A stretch of DNA of 64,000 nucleotides, taken from Isoetes taiwanensis (taxonomy: Eukaryota > Streptophyta > Lycopodiopsida > Isoetales > Isoetaceae). Below the pieces are notes generated by a model, which was not told the origin of the DNA, made no database searches, and was given only the letters and a program-made list of their open reading frames with translations. Shown here piece after piece: positions 41,531 through 52,030 of this stretch. Every line of letters starts with the position of its first letter. Position 1 is the first letter of the stretch. Both the position numbers and the translations under genes were made by a program. The DNA lies in contig JAJEKV010000129.1 in the NCBI GenBank assembly GCA_021234155.1, positions 499,806-563,805 on the forward strand, read 5' to 3'.

Positions 41531-44500
41531 GGTGGGACTCGAGATTTCATTTGTTTGCAAGAGCATAAATGCAAGAAAGAGGATGCCTACAAAGTTTGCC
41601 GCAGTAATCAATAGGCAAAGCACAATGTTCGGTGGCGGCCGCGACTCGGCAAAGGGGTGTCCTTACAAAGATGGAGGAGAACTATTCGGGTCATTTACTC
41701 GGGTTGATGATTTGGCGGTGGATCATAGTCAAGTGGTTTGATAAAGGGCAAGAATGCTCATTGGTTAATGTGTATGTGCATAATCGACCACGCCGAGGAG
41801 GCATTGTGGGCTTCTTTGGCGCTCCAAATTAATCGAGGTTAGGCTCCCCCCGTTGCATGGATCATGGTGGGTGATTTTAACATGGTTGAGCTTGAGCAAG
41901 ACAGATGTGGGCAGGAGGCGTAGATAGTGTAGTGGCTTTGAACGGAGCAATGGCAACCGCTTTAATGCAAGATTGTGGTTTCATAGAAGTTGAGGGTCCC
42001 TCAACTTTTACTTGGTGTAATGGCTGGTTGGGTGGTGGTAGAGCATATGTGAGACATGATAGAGGCTACTATAATGCTTTGGTAGCAACCCCCGTTGCTT
42101 TTCATCGCGGAGAACCCGCTGAATATCGCGATTTCGACCATAATCCACGTAGTATTTCTCTTGATGTCATACGGTGGTGCACGCTGCCTCTAAGACATAT
42201 TTCAAGCTGAATACATTTTTCTTGAAGGATGATGATTTTGTGGTAGGCTGTAGACATGCGTGGTTCACTTCTTTCTCTCGACGCAGGGGCATGGCAGGTA
42301 TTGTTGATGCTCTCGCTTGTGAAGTCTTTGCCAAAGGTTGGGGTCGTGGAACGGGCTTCGCTAACCGGAGCCTTGGCCGCTCTTTATCGACAACTTGAGG
42401 CATGCGTGTCTCAAGGTTCCATCAGATCTCCATGTGGAGAAGCAAATTTTGTGTAGCATTCGGCAGATGGAATCTGAACAAGTGCACTTTGCTCACATTA
42501 AAGCTGGGTTGCAATGGTTCAAGGAGGGAGACCGGTGTAACGTGTTTTTCTTGTGAGCTGCCAAAACAAGAAAGCTAGTCGTGATCTCTTTAGTCTCTGC
42601 AGAGTCGATGGATGGGCGTGTTGTTTCCAGATCCAAACTGAGCTTAGAGGCTTTTTGCATAATCACTTTTCAGCCTTTCTTCATCGCTTTCGGCATCTTC
42701 CCTTTCGGTCAAATTTTCAAGCCGCCTTGCTTGCTAAGGTTTATCCTATAGTCACCAATGAGCAAAGGGCCACTTTATTTTTAAAAGACAGAGGCACTGG
42801 ACAAAATCCTCAACTCTGGTTGCATCTCCTTATTCCAAAATGTAAGGATCCCTCTTCCATTTCGACATTGCCCCATTACTTTGTTGTCCCTCAAGTGTAC
42901 AAGATCTTTGCTAAAGCTTTTTGCTCGAAGCTTTGTGGCGTGCTTACCGAGTCCATCTCTTCACACGGTCGGGTTTCTTGCCTCACGGTATCCCGAATAA
43001 TATGGCAGAAAGATATGAGGGTCTCTATTGGGCTAGAATGCATGGTTACCCCATTGTATACTTGAAGTTTTGGATTTTGCAAAAGCATATGACGGTGTTG
43101 GACTGGAATTTCCTAGAGCAAAGGCCTTTTACGCCTTGGTTTTGGTGCCCGGTTAAAATGATGTTATGAAACTTCATTATTCGCTTTCGTTCTTGATTCT
43201 TTTTCAAGGAGAACCATCAACATTTTTCGTGTGGGACATGGCATTCGCTGTATCGTCCTTTGGCACCGCTACTTTTTACAATTGTGGCGGAGATTCTTTC
43301 TCGTGTATTTCTCTTGCAAAGGCAGAAGGCATCCCGCATGGTCTTCCCATGAATAATGGTTCACAAGAGATCAGAATCGCGATATGCGATGACACTTTCT
43401 TGTTCTTAATGGCTGATGAGCGCAATTTGCAGAATGCCATTTCCTTGTTGGACGTTTCTCTTTGGCTTCGGTATCTTTGTGGGGTGGCAAAAGTGTATCG
43501 CCTCGCGGGCCCTAGACTCTCGGTGGTTGCCTTCTCGTGATTGCATTTCCATGGAAGGTTCTTCCTCATGGGAAGGCAATTGCTTCTAGACATTCCGGTT
43601 GGTATACACCTCTCATCCGGAGATGCATGGGATGTCATTGTTAAGGGGTTGGAAAGGCATTTGTTCCCGTGGTCCACGGCTAAGTTATCCATGGCTGGTG
43701 GTAACCGCGGGCAAAGTCGGTTTCCGAGTGGTACACATGTCTACATGGCATCCATCTTGCCGGGCACCGGCAGACAAAGATGCAGCTCATTGTTCGTGAT
43801 TGCCGGGAACTTCATCCGGGTGGCAATCAAGAAGGAGCCTGATGTTAAAGTTAGTTGGGCGGTGCATTATGCCTAAACTTTTCGGGGGGATGATTCACTT
43901 TCTTCTCTCGAGCAAGGTGCTGATCTCTAAGTTCATATGGCGGATTCTCAATAATGATGATAATTCTCCGTGTCTGCGTCTCATTCACCGATCTTCTGAG
44001 AGGTGCATTTCCTTTGGCTCTCCATCCATTAAGCCTCTCCTCCCATGGGCATTATTCTATCCACTTTCTCCATATCCTAATGCATCTCCTTTCCTCAAGG
44101 GGTTGCTAGCTGCTTGGGAGACTGTTCGCACTTTGTTTCAGTTCCATCCAATGGCCCTGGATCATCCTACACCCGGTTGTTGGTGGATCCCTTTGGGTGG
44201 CCGGTCGGCGATTGTCCCGGGTCTCTTCTGTCCATCCATTGACGCAACGTCGGTGGCGAGCAGCAGGTGTGCTCACGGTATCTGCATGGTATAATGAGAC
44301 AAGATTGTTGACGTGGAATGAGTTCAAATTGAAGTTCCTTCTTCTTCGTTGGGACCGGGGCATTTGGGAAAAAGTAGCTGCTACACTTCCTCCACACCCC
44401 AAGCCGTGGCTTCCCTACTGGGTGGTTCATGGCAAGTGTTAAGGAGGAGCACCGGTGCACTTTCGATGTATGTGGTCCCGCTTCATCACGGAGGTGTTGC

Positions 44501-44800
44501 CTCCATCGCCAAAGTGGCCTTTTAGTTATCCCCGAGCCTCATCGTAAAGCGATGCATGGCGATGGGTATGGGATAAACTGCTTCATCCTAAGCTATCCAT
44601 TTTATGGTGGCAGATCACTCATAGATGCGTGCGGGTAAACACTGTTGTTCATCGATTTCGTCCAGAAGTCTCTGTGATCTGCCCTCTTTGCACGCAGAGG
44701 GATGAGACAATTGAGCACTGCTTTTTCTTGTGTCACCATGTTCGACCTGCTTGGCAGTGGCTTCTGAGTCTGTGGCTTGAATAGTCAGCAGGTCCTATTG
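41530..44800 (+). pseudogene. LINE ORF2 (endonuclease, RT, zf-RVT), broken
   Basis: The endonuclease GDFN motif is intact at 41870-41881. RT motif A reads LDFAKAYDG and is intact in its own frame. RT motif C, normally YADD, reads I-C-D-D with both Asp retained. The zf-RVT segment 44560-44770 is a clean frame without an ATG (WDKLLHPKLSILWW, RPEVSVICPLC, ETIEHCFFLC). The last part is ASAWIIWSIWKRRNLLIFK (44850-44905). At least eight changes of frame separate these blocks. Confidence 0.85.
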
Positions 44801-45207
44801 TCAGTCTATCCCAGTTCTTGGGACAAGTTGGCAAAGAGGGCTTTCCACTTAGCATCTGCTTGGATCATATGGTCCATCTGGAAGAGACGAAATCTCCTCA
44901 TCTTCAAGGGACAGCTCTTTTCAGATGCGCAAGTGCTTAGCGATGCCCGTAGTCGCATTGTGAAGGCGTACAAGTGTTCTTCCTTGAAGGATGACATCAA
45001 AAGTGTCATTTGGGAGCAATATCTTCAGATTCACACCTACTCAAAGCAAATAGCTGTGCTCATAGTGATCTGTGTTCTCTGCTTTTCTATGTTATGTATG
45101 TGGTGGGTAGTGTTGCTCTAGTGGATATCTTCTCCACTGGGTTTTGAGCCCCCCATGTACTCTTTGTATTCTTTTGAGTAATAAAGGTCCATGTTCATCA
45201 AAAAAAA

Positions 45208-45960
45208 AATTGGAAAGATGCAATGGCAGAAGAAATGAAGTCATTTGAGAGGACATCCACATATGAATTGGTGGATTTGCCAAAGGGGAAAACTGCCATA
45301 GGAAATAAATGGGTATTCAAGTTAAAGGTAAATGCAGATGGGAGTCCTAAATACAAAGCAAGGTTAGTGGCCCAAGGGTATTCACAAAGAAAGGGAGTTG
45401 ATTTTGATGAAACATATTCACCTGTTGTTAAACTAACAAGTATTAGAATCATTATAGCTATTTCTAATGCTTTGAATCTTGATTTACATCATATGGATGT
45501 ATGCACTGCTTTTCTCAATGCAGACTTAGAGGAAGAAGTTTACATGAAACAAGCTCTAGGTTTCGAAGTTGGAGGAAAAGGTATGGAGACTAAAGAAGGC
45601 AGTTTATGGTTTAAAACAATCCCCAAGGCAATGGTATTTTTGCATTGATAGTTTCTTAAAGGAACAAAGTTTCCCAAAGCTGGCAAATGATGGGAATGTA
45701 TATTTATTAAGAGAAGGGAAGGTTTTCTGTATAATTGCAGTATATGTAGATGACTGCATTTTGGCAGCTAACAATCTGGCTTTTTTGAATGAATGCAAGG
45801 AAAAACTCAAAAACAGGTACAAAATGACAGATCTGGGAGAATTATCAAAGTTTTTGGGTGTACAAGTAAAAAGGGACAGAGAAAACATGAGGATTGCTTT
45901 AAACCAAGGTAAGTATATTGATTCTGTTTTGGAGAAATTCAATATGCAAGAATGCAATGT
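45208..45960 (+). pseudogene. copia reverse transcriptase, resumed after the LINE
   Basis: The RT continues in the same order directly from the right target duplication: NWKDAMAEEMKSFERTSTYE, VNADGSPKYKARLVAQGYSQ, and DVCTAFLNADLEEEVYM. After a frameshift near 45600 come KKAVYGLKQSPRQWY and YVDDC (45743-45754, catalytic Asp pair intact), then MTDLGELSKFLGVQVKRD. Near 45960 the usual S-T-P-L block is damaged and a simple repeat plus an insertion follow. Confidence 0.92.
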
Positions 45961-45984
45961 ATTTTGGCTGGAACAAAGTTATCA

Positions 45985-46335
45985 AAGGAAGGAAGGAAGG
46001 AAGGAAGGAAGGAAGGTTCTTTTATCGTCCGCGGAGGCCAATCGGCCTATGGGACCCAAATTACACGGGTGCAGCAAGCCCGTTGCTACCCGGATTAAAA
46101 ACCCCCCCTTAGGAGGGAAAAATCGTCGCAGCAACAAACCTGCTGGCAGCTGTACAAATACACATATATACACATGAATTCCCGGCACCTCAGATAGGCG
46201 CCTGGGGGCAGAGGTGAGTCCGCAGATCCAAAACCTCCTGGAGGTAGGAGCCAACGGATCGAACTGATGGTGTACTGAATAGCTCGTGCAGGGGCAAACC
46301 AGGTCGCATCAAGAGAATGTAGCGAGCCCGAATCT
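45985..46335 (-). mobile_element. SINE-like insertion ending in a (GGAA)n tract
   Basis: This separates KLSKEGRK from the downstream MSKVPYRQLVESLLFIANN of the same RT. The segment is GC-rich, carries a reversed B-box-like GGATCGAACTG at about 46256-46266, and at its left edge has six GGAA/AAGG units. Read on the minus strand it has a promoter-like B box towards the 5' end and a simple-repeat tail at the 3' end, as in a SINE. No clear A box or target duplication was seen. It could instead be a MITE or filler DNA. Confidence 0.4.
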
Positions 46336-46380
46336 GACTATAGGCTGGAGTTATATTCTAAAAGTGAAAAGGAAAGGGAG

Positions 46381-47050
46381 AAAATGAGTAAAGTGCCATA
46401 TAGGCAGTTAGTAGAAAGTTTATTATTCATTGCCAACAACACAAGGCCTGACATAGCATTTATAGTGAACGTCTTGAGTAGATACAATAACAATCCAGGA
46501 TATGAACACTGGTTGGCAGCTAAAAAGGTATTGAGATTTCTGAAGGGTACCAAGGATACAGGGATCATATACAGTTCAAGGACTTGAGACTAAAATGCTA
46601 TAGTGATGCAGACTGGTGTGGGGATCTAGATGAACGAAAATCTACATCACGGTACATTTTGATGTTAGGAGGAGCACCAATAAGCTGGAGGAGCAAAAAG
46701 CAGTCATTAATAGCACTCTCTACAGCAGAATCTGAATATGCATCAACTACATTAGCAGCAAAAGAGATTATTTGGACAAGAAGATTGCTGGATGAACTAG
46801 AAATAAAACAGGGAGAAAGTACAGAATTATTTTGTGACAATCAAAGTTGCATAGCTATGGCCAAAAACCCTGTGTTGCATGAAAGGACCAAACATTTTGA
46901 GATGGAAATGCATTACATTAGGGATATGGTGAATAAAGGATTCATTCAGTTAAATTACATTAAGTCAGAAGATCAGCTTGCAGAGACATCAAATTATAAT
47001 ATGGAAGGAATGCTGAGGTTCATGAATTATAATATGAAAGTGGAATTGTC
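46381..47050 (+). pseudogene. copia RT tail and RNase H
   Basis: VPYRQLVESLLFIANNTRPD and RYNNNPGYEHWLAAKKVLRF are followed by a frameshift at ~46580. Next come CYSDADWCGDLDERKSTSRY, GGAPISWRSKKQSLIALSTA, ESEYASTTLAAKE, FCDNQSCIAMAKNPVLHERT and YIKSEDQLAET. The RNase H acidic residues appear present. The usual final ADILTKPL block is missing and replaced by the repeated region at 46984-47129. Confidence 0.9.
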
Positions 47051-47129
47051 AACAGGTTTAACTTACAGAGACATCAATTATGATATTGAAAGGATGTTGA
47101 GTTTTACAAATTATGATATGAAAGGGGAA
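46984..47129 (+). repeat. ~65-85 bp tandem duplication abutting the polypurine tract
   Basis: GAGACATCAAATTATAATATGG...AATATGAAAGTGGAA (46984-47046) is followed by GAGACATCAATTATGATATTG...ATATGAAAGGGGAA (47070-47129). The copies are diverged but colinear. Each ends in a purine tract, so the PPT itself is doubled, with only the second copy (AAAGGGGAA) intact. Confidence 0.8.
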
Positions 47130-47905
47130 TGTTGGAATTCATATCCTAATTTGTATATTAATTTTCGAAGTGCACAGTAGAAGAAATGAAACACTGAGAA
47201 TATTTGTATATAGTTAAGAACTCAGAGATACATGATGTGGTTGAATGCAGAAGTATAACTGAACACAGTTGATACATGATATGGTTGAATGCAGAAGTAT
47301 AAAAGAACACAGTTGAAGTTAAACCTAGGTTAACATTCGAAGTTCTTATGATAAGTATTGACCTAAGTTATTATGGTTTATTGTAAACCATGGAATGGTG
47401 GTTGCAAAACCACTGAAAATTAACTCGAGAATATTCGAAGGCCCGACGAGATGCCTGGAGCCATTTTTAGCTCAAATTGGCTCGGTCCAATACAGAAGAG
47501 CCATGATCCGGGAACATGCTAACGGTCTGGCATCACCGCCGGACTGTGATGATAAAATAAGATGTAAGATAGATCTGCTGGATATTGAGCCATTGTGATA
47601 GATTTCGGGAGATACAGTTGAAGATCAAAATAAAAGGGATCGAGAATTGGTAATTATCAATGCTACAGTGTTTGGTATAATTCTAAATGAACAATGGGGT
47701 ATATTTATCTAAGTCAATGGTTTTGAATGTCTTGCTATAAAGTATGATAAGTTCTCATTGAAGTTTGTTCTATGAAATAATTGTGTTAAGTGATGATCCT
47801 TGCTTGTACATGATCAAGATCCTTGTAAGCTAATATTTGTTGTGATACAATTATTGAGCTTGTTGAAGGTGAATTTTAATTATTCTTAACTCTGAAGTTC
47901 TAACA
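47130..47905 (+). repeat. right LTR
   Basis: 776 bp, same ends as the left LTR. It lacks ~17 bp after CATTCGA (the left copy has ACCTAGGTACATAAGAAG there). TATA box at 47298-47305. Confidence 0.96.
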
Positions 47906-48026
47906 GCTACAAGGTATTTGAATTCAATTTTATTTCCTTCTAGATTCTACAAGTTGGAGAATCTGTATCATTCAAACAGACAGATCGATCATTTGATATG
48001 TACTAATAAGTAGACACTTTTATGCT

Positions 48027-48335
48027 TTGTTAGAACATCGGATTGAACATATAATAGTGGAGGAAATCGGAGGATCTAGTTTTATGGATGTAGAGGACGA
48101 GCCCGATACCCAGCTCAATGACAATCAGGTCAGAGATATAATAATGGGTCCTATAGCTTGGTTCAATATAATTATATTAGAAGCTTATTGCTTTAAATTA
48201 AAAAACGACTTCTATCGCTACAATATTCTAGATATCTGTGATTTAATAGTTTATTTGGTGGCTCTGGATTTTGCTTTTTATTTGTATATTGCTCATAAAG
48301 AGCTGGTAAATAGATATGATGGGTGCTTGAACTGA
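48027..48335 (+). CDS. hypothetical open frame or exon, 102 aa
   Basis: The first half is acidic (FMDVEDEPDTQLNDNQ) and follows a possible acceptor TTTGTTAG at about 48032. CAATCAG|GTCAGA at about 48128 could be a donor, in which case only ~32 codons are exon. The second half is hydrophobic. No family recognised. Confidence 0.25.
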   Translation: MLEHRIEHIIVEEIGGSSFMDVEDEPDTQLNDNQVRDIIMGPIAWFNIIILEAYCFKLKNDFYRYNILDICDLIVYLVALDFAFYLYIAHKELVNRYDGCLN

Positions 48336-48571
48336 TTAAAATGAAGCATGCATGATTAGGACTAGATCTAGATTTTCCTTAATTCCTCACCAACTCCATA
48401 GCAAGGGGTTTTTATAAAAGCATTGACACCTTTCTTCCATATGCCGGGCACTGTACCAACACGTGTTACGCTTTGTGACGTATGTGTACCCGCCTTTTTT
48501 CTACTTGGATTCAGGATCGATAAAATTTAGGACTAGTCCGGAACATCATCATGTTACTTAATATGGTTCTA

Positions 48572-48703
48572 TCATCGTCATCGTCATCGCCATCGCCATC
48601 GCCATCGCCATCGCCATCGTCATCGCCATCGCCATCGCTCATCGCCATCGTCATCGTCATCGCCATCGTCATCGCGTCATCGCTATCGCCATCGCCGTCA
48701 TCG

Positions 48704-48741
<38 letters not shown>

Positions 48742-48750
48742 ATCATCATT
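48572..48750 (+). repeat. (ATCGTC/ATCGCC)n compound microsatellite
   Basis: About 180 bp of trinucleotide- and hexanucleotide-phased TCG/CCA/TCA units. It creates an artefactual Ser/Pro-rich open frame (48551-48763). Confidence 0.95.
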
Positions 48751-48879
48751 TCCATATTCCTAGAAGAACTCACTTTTTTGCAGTTATCATGCTTATAGAT
48801 CCCTCAAAGGGAAGGTCCCTCGAAGTGTTTGTAATATGAAGGACTACATGAAGCAGACCCTTGAAGACACACACAACGT

Positions 48880-49735
48880 AAAAGATTCCCCTAGATTCTA
48901 CAAAGATTTCCATAGATTTTTGAAGATTATCCCAAAGTTCCTTTAGATTTTGCAATATTCTATGTAGATTCTTGTAGACTCTATGAAAATTTCCCTAGAA
49001 TCTCCATGATTCTATCAGGATTCCTCTAGATTTTCAAAGATTTTATAAAGATTTTCTTAGATTCCTCTAGATTTCTTAAGATTCTCTTGAGATTCCCCTA
49101 GATTTTCAAAGATAATCCCAAGATTCCTCTCAACTTTCCAAGATTCCATGTAGATTAGATTCCCCCTAGAATCCCGAAGATTCGCTTGAAATTCCACTAG
49201 ATTCTCTAATATCCTATGAAGATTCACCTAGATTCTCCAAGATTGCACCAAGATTCTCGTAAATATCCTTGGATTTCCCCTTAGATTCCTTAAGATTTTA
49301 TAAAGATTCCCTAGATTCTTAATATTCTATGGAGTGGAGATTCCCCTAGATTTTATTAATATTCCTTTAGATTCTCCAAGTTTCCATGTAAATTCCCATA
49401 GATTCTTGAAGATTTTATGATGATTCCCTTAGATTTTCCTAGATTTCCAAAGCTTCTCTTGAGATTGCCTAAGATTCTCTTAAGATTCCCAAAGATTATC
49501 CCATGATTCCTCTAGATTCCCCAATGTTCTATGCTGATTCTCTTAGATTCCCCAAGATTCTATGAAGATTCTCTTAGATTCTTTAAGATTCCATCAAGTT
49601 TCCCCTAGATTCTCAAGGATTTTAAAAAGATTTCCTTAGATTCTCCTAGATTCCCAAAGATTCTCTTGAGATTCTCCTAGATTCCCAAAGATTCCCTTAG
49701 ATTCTTTAAGATTCTACAAAGGTTCCCCTACAAAG
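48880..49735. repeat. AGATTC array 1, ~10-11 bp phasing
   Basis: Variants of AGATTC(C/T) are separated by 4-5 bases for about 850 bp, for example CTAGATTCT, CCAAGATTCT and ATGAAGATTCT in succession. The period is about 10-11 bp with frequent 5-6 bp indels. No coding content. It runs up to the Helitron helicase remnant. Confidence 0.9.
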
Positions 49736-49751
49736 CCATCAGACAGTGACC

Positions 49752-50041
49752 TCCTCCCTTTCAAGCGAACACAGTTCCTCGTCCGACTTGCATTCTCGAT
49801 GACCATAAACAAGTCACAAGGTTAGTCCATGACCTCCGTTGGCATCTGCCTACCAACGCTAGTTTTCACACATGGTCAGCTCTATGTCGCATTCTCAAGA
49901 TGCACCACACAACAAAGAGTGAAGGTGTACATTCAAGCCACCTCAAGGCAAGGAGCACTGCTAAAAAATTATAGGAGGTTCACTCCAAATGTAGTCTACA
50001 AAGAGATCCTACGGGATGAAATAGCCCTTAAACTTCTATAG
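49752..50041 (+). pseudogene. Helitron (PIF1-type) helicase C-terminus
   Basis: The frame reads FKRTQFLVRLAFSMTINKSQ, then a stop in place of the next residues, then SVGICLPTLVFTHGQLYVAF, SRCTTQQRVKVYI and NVVYKEIL. This is the conserved end of the Helitron RepHel helicase (F-x-MTINKxQGQ, P-VFSHGQLYVAxSR, NVVYKE). The Rep domain and helicase motifs I-IV are not present upstream, where the AGATTC array begins. In intact Helitrons RepHel drives rolling-circle transposition. Confidence 0.85.
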
Positions 50042-50260
50042 ATCTCTTACATTGTACTAATACCCATCAACTCTGGGCACTATTACTATGTTTGTATATT
50101 TATTTTTTCCCATAATAAAAGATAGATAGATTTTCAACGTAATTTTGTGAAAGGGTTACTGCACACTTTTCTCATCGGGGTCAAAACATTTACAAACTTC
50201 CAACACATGGAACAATCACAAAAGGTAAACAATCACAAAAGGTAAACAATCACATATAAA

Positions 50261-50287
50261 GCCTACCAAAGGTGGGCAATTTACTAG
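50261..50287 (+). other. candidate Helitron 3' terminus
   Basis: The hairpin GCCTACC-AAA-GGTGGGC (50261-50277, one G.T pair) is followed six bases later by CTAG (50284-50287) and then T. Helitrons end in a short hairpin about 10 nt before CTRR and insert before a T. The position 250 bp after the helicase stop is appropriate. Confidence 0.6.
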
Positions 50288-50315
50288 TATTTTATTATGA
50301 TTTCTCTGATCTTGT

Positions 50316-50579
50316 TCAACTGCAGATGAATTGCCCCGTGTAGCTTATTGATGCAGCAATGGCGATTAAAATATGAAAGGAGCTGAAGATATTGCCCTTA
50401 ACAGACTCATTGCTTTCTCCAACTCCAGCTTGCACTAACTCCTTAATTTTTAATCCCTTGTTCAGAGAAATCCAAGACCCTGACAGTTTCTTATAAGAGG
50501 CCATGTAAATGGCAAAAGGAAAAGGGTCAATTTGAGGGCTTGATGCTATGGCCGATTCTAGGCCTTGATATATGAGCAA
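50316..50579 (-). CDS. hypothetical 87-aa open frame
   Basis: A balanced composition with a hydrophobic C-terminal stretch (SSFHILIAIAASISYTG). No family recognised. It lies just outside the presumed Helitron end. Confidence 0.2.
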   Translation of the reverse strand: MLIYQGLESAIASSPQIDPFPFAIYMASYKKLSGSWISLNKGLKIKELVQAGVGESNESVKGNIFSSFHILIAIAASISYTGQFICS

Positions 50580-50893
50580 CTAGAAATTCATCATTTATGA
50601 CTTGAGGTTTTCTATGATGCTTCAGCTTCCCTATTTTCCAAATGTGAAGACTAAACCTATAGTGGTTGCAATAGACAAGCTGGGTTTAGTGCTCAATATA
50701 CCTTATGCTGCTAGAAGGGGATAATAAATCCTGATCATCTGATATCTGAGCGTAAGCCACCCCAAGCACATGTCATGGTCGCATCATACCTGAATGCCAG
50801 AACATGTTGCCCGCACTCAACCGGACAGAATTTAAGTTACTGTCCTGATTAGAAAAATAGTAGAGGCTCAGAAGTTGCAATGCGGATCATATA

Positions 50894-51226
50894 ATGGCAA
50901 ACCCGGTGCATCCAGTAAAGCCGATAGCGCCTCATATCATAATACTAGGGAACCTGATAGGCTTGATCCAGTTCTCCCATTATCTCCTAAATATTGAAAC
51001 AGACGCCCCTTCTCTATTACTGCATTCACAAAAATCGTGGAAACAATCATGTGAGCAATCAACCGTGCAGTATCAATTGGCTTTTTATTTGGGAATCTTC
51101 TTTGTTAGAAACAGAGTCTGGGTTTTGAATTCAGAAGACTATACCAATCCTCTACCTCCTCAAAACTATAGCGATCATATCATGTCTAACTCTGGAACAT
51201 CTGACCCAATTGAACAGGTAGTCTAA
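50894..51226 (+). CDS. hypothetical 110-aa open frame
   Basis: Open from ATG 50894 to 51226. CCAATTGAACAG|GTAGTC at its end resembles an exon boundary. No domain recognised. Confidence 0.2.
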   Translation: MANPVHPVKPIAPHIIILGNLIGLIQFSHYLLNIETDAPSLLLHSQKSWKQSCEQSTVQYQLAFYLGIFFVRNRVWVLNSEDYTNPLPPQNYSDHIMSNSGTSDPIEQVV

Positions 51227-51239
51227 TTTAGAAGCTTTT

Positions 51240-52030
51240 CCTAAAAAATTGCATATTTTGTGCTCCCAATCATGATCCTGGCATCAGAAAATTTTTTTTG
51301 AGTGAAATTATATCTAAATTTGTTCTGCGTTTCTTCTAGTTCCATTCAGATTGTATATGCAGATTCAAATTGCAGGTTAGAATTATAGTTTTGAATTGGG
51401 TTCTTATAATTTGAATTATTAAGTTTCTACTTGAGTTACAAAATTGCTTCAAGGTAAGGATTAGAATCTTATAAGATCTATTATACAAAAACGGTATGTA
51501 TTCCGAGCCATGATTCCTTCCCTTTTTCTGTTGCATCATCGTTGTTTTTTCTATTCGTGCGTCCAACCGCTGGATGTAACTTCACAAGTATTCAATTATA
51601 ATAAATTGAGGTTCTCGCTTCTCTGGTGCTCACCCATTTCAGATGGTTAAAAATGAGAAAGAAATAGTGCTACACTAGCACTTTATAGGTGTTCACCCTC
51701 TTAACAATAGAAGCCTTCTATCAGTAAAACTGGTCGTTGTTAAAGACATTGGAGAAAGCCGTTCCCGACGGGAACCTGGCTAGCTACGTTTTGCAACATT
51801 TTAGCCCCATGCTTCTAAAATAGAAACTCTTAGACTATCAAGAGTTGCCCTAGAAGGGGTTGAGCTAGTGGTAGTCTTAGCGTTCACAACATTTGATGAC
51901 CTTGCTTTCTTTCTTCTGCCCAGGATTTGGCAAGGGAAGAACAATACTAGGTAGCACATGATTGTATCTTCTTTCATATTTGTTTGTTTCAATACGTTGC
52001 CTATCAAATTCTTGAACTGCATAGCCTTTC
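51240..52030. other. no gene recognised
   Basis: AT-rich sequence between the 110-aa frame and the second AGATTC array, with only short frames (for example 51336-51566 and 51801-52052, minus). Confidence 0.35.

Larger units (their letters stand above)
39715..45207 (+). mobile_element. L1-type LINE, near full length, nested in copia RT
   Basis: 5.49 kb between perfect 14-bp target duplications, ending with AATAAA (45180-45185) and a short poly(A). ORF1 region: about 39.7-41.5 kb (proline/serine-rich). ORF2 endonuclease: WIMVGDFNMVELEQDR with the GDFN motif at 41870-41881, and FTWCNGWLGGG. RT: LDFAKAYDG at 43070-43093 (motif A) and a degenerate motif C with CDD (43385-43393). Linker: KLFGG and SKFIWRIL. 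zf-RVT: 44560-44770 with CPLC...HCFFLC. Many frameshifts and stops make it inactive. It is GC-richer than the surrounding sequence. Same family as the truncated copy at 10.8-12.3 kb. Confidence 0.95.
36264..47905 (+). mobile_element. complete Ty1/copia element carrying a nested LINE and a SINE-like insert
   Basis: Left LTR 36264-37055 and right LTR 47130-47905 both run TGTTGGAATTC...TAACA. The 5-bp target duplication GCTAC is exact (36259-36263 and 47906-47910). PBS TGGTATCAGAGC lies at 37057-37068, and the purine tract AAAGGGGAA at 47121-47129. The order Gag, PR, IN, RT, RH is that of Ty1/copia. After subtracting the LINE (39715-45207) and the ~350-bp insert (45985-46335) the element is about 5.8 kb. 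By eye the LTRs differ at roughly 20 positions plus a ~17-bp deletion in the right LTR. All ORFs are broken. Confidence 0.96.

Noticed and set aside
43276-43692. 138-aa minus-strand ORF inside the LINE
   Set aside because: Antisense to ORF2 RT, whose motifs lie on the plus strand.
48551-48763. Ser/Pro-rich 70-aa ORF
   Set aside because: It is entirely the (ATCGTC/ATCGCC)n microsatellite read in frame.
48880-49735. AGATTC arrays as a CRISPR array
   Set aside because: Repeats are only ~6 bp with 4-5 bp gaps, degenerate, in a plant genome, and no cas genes are present.
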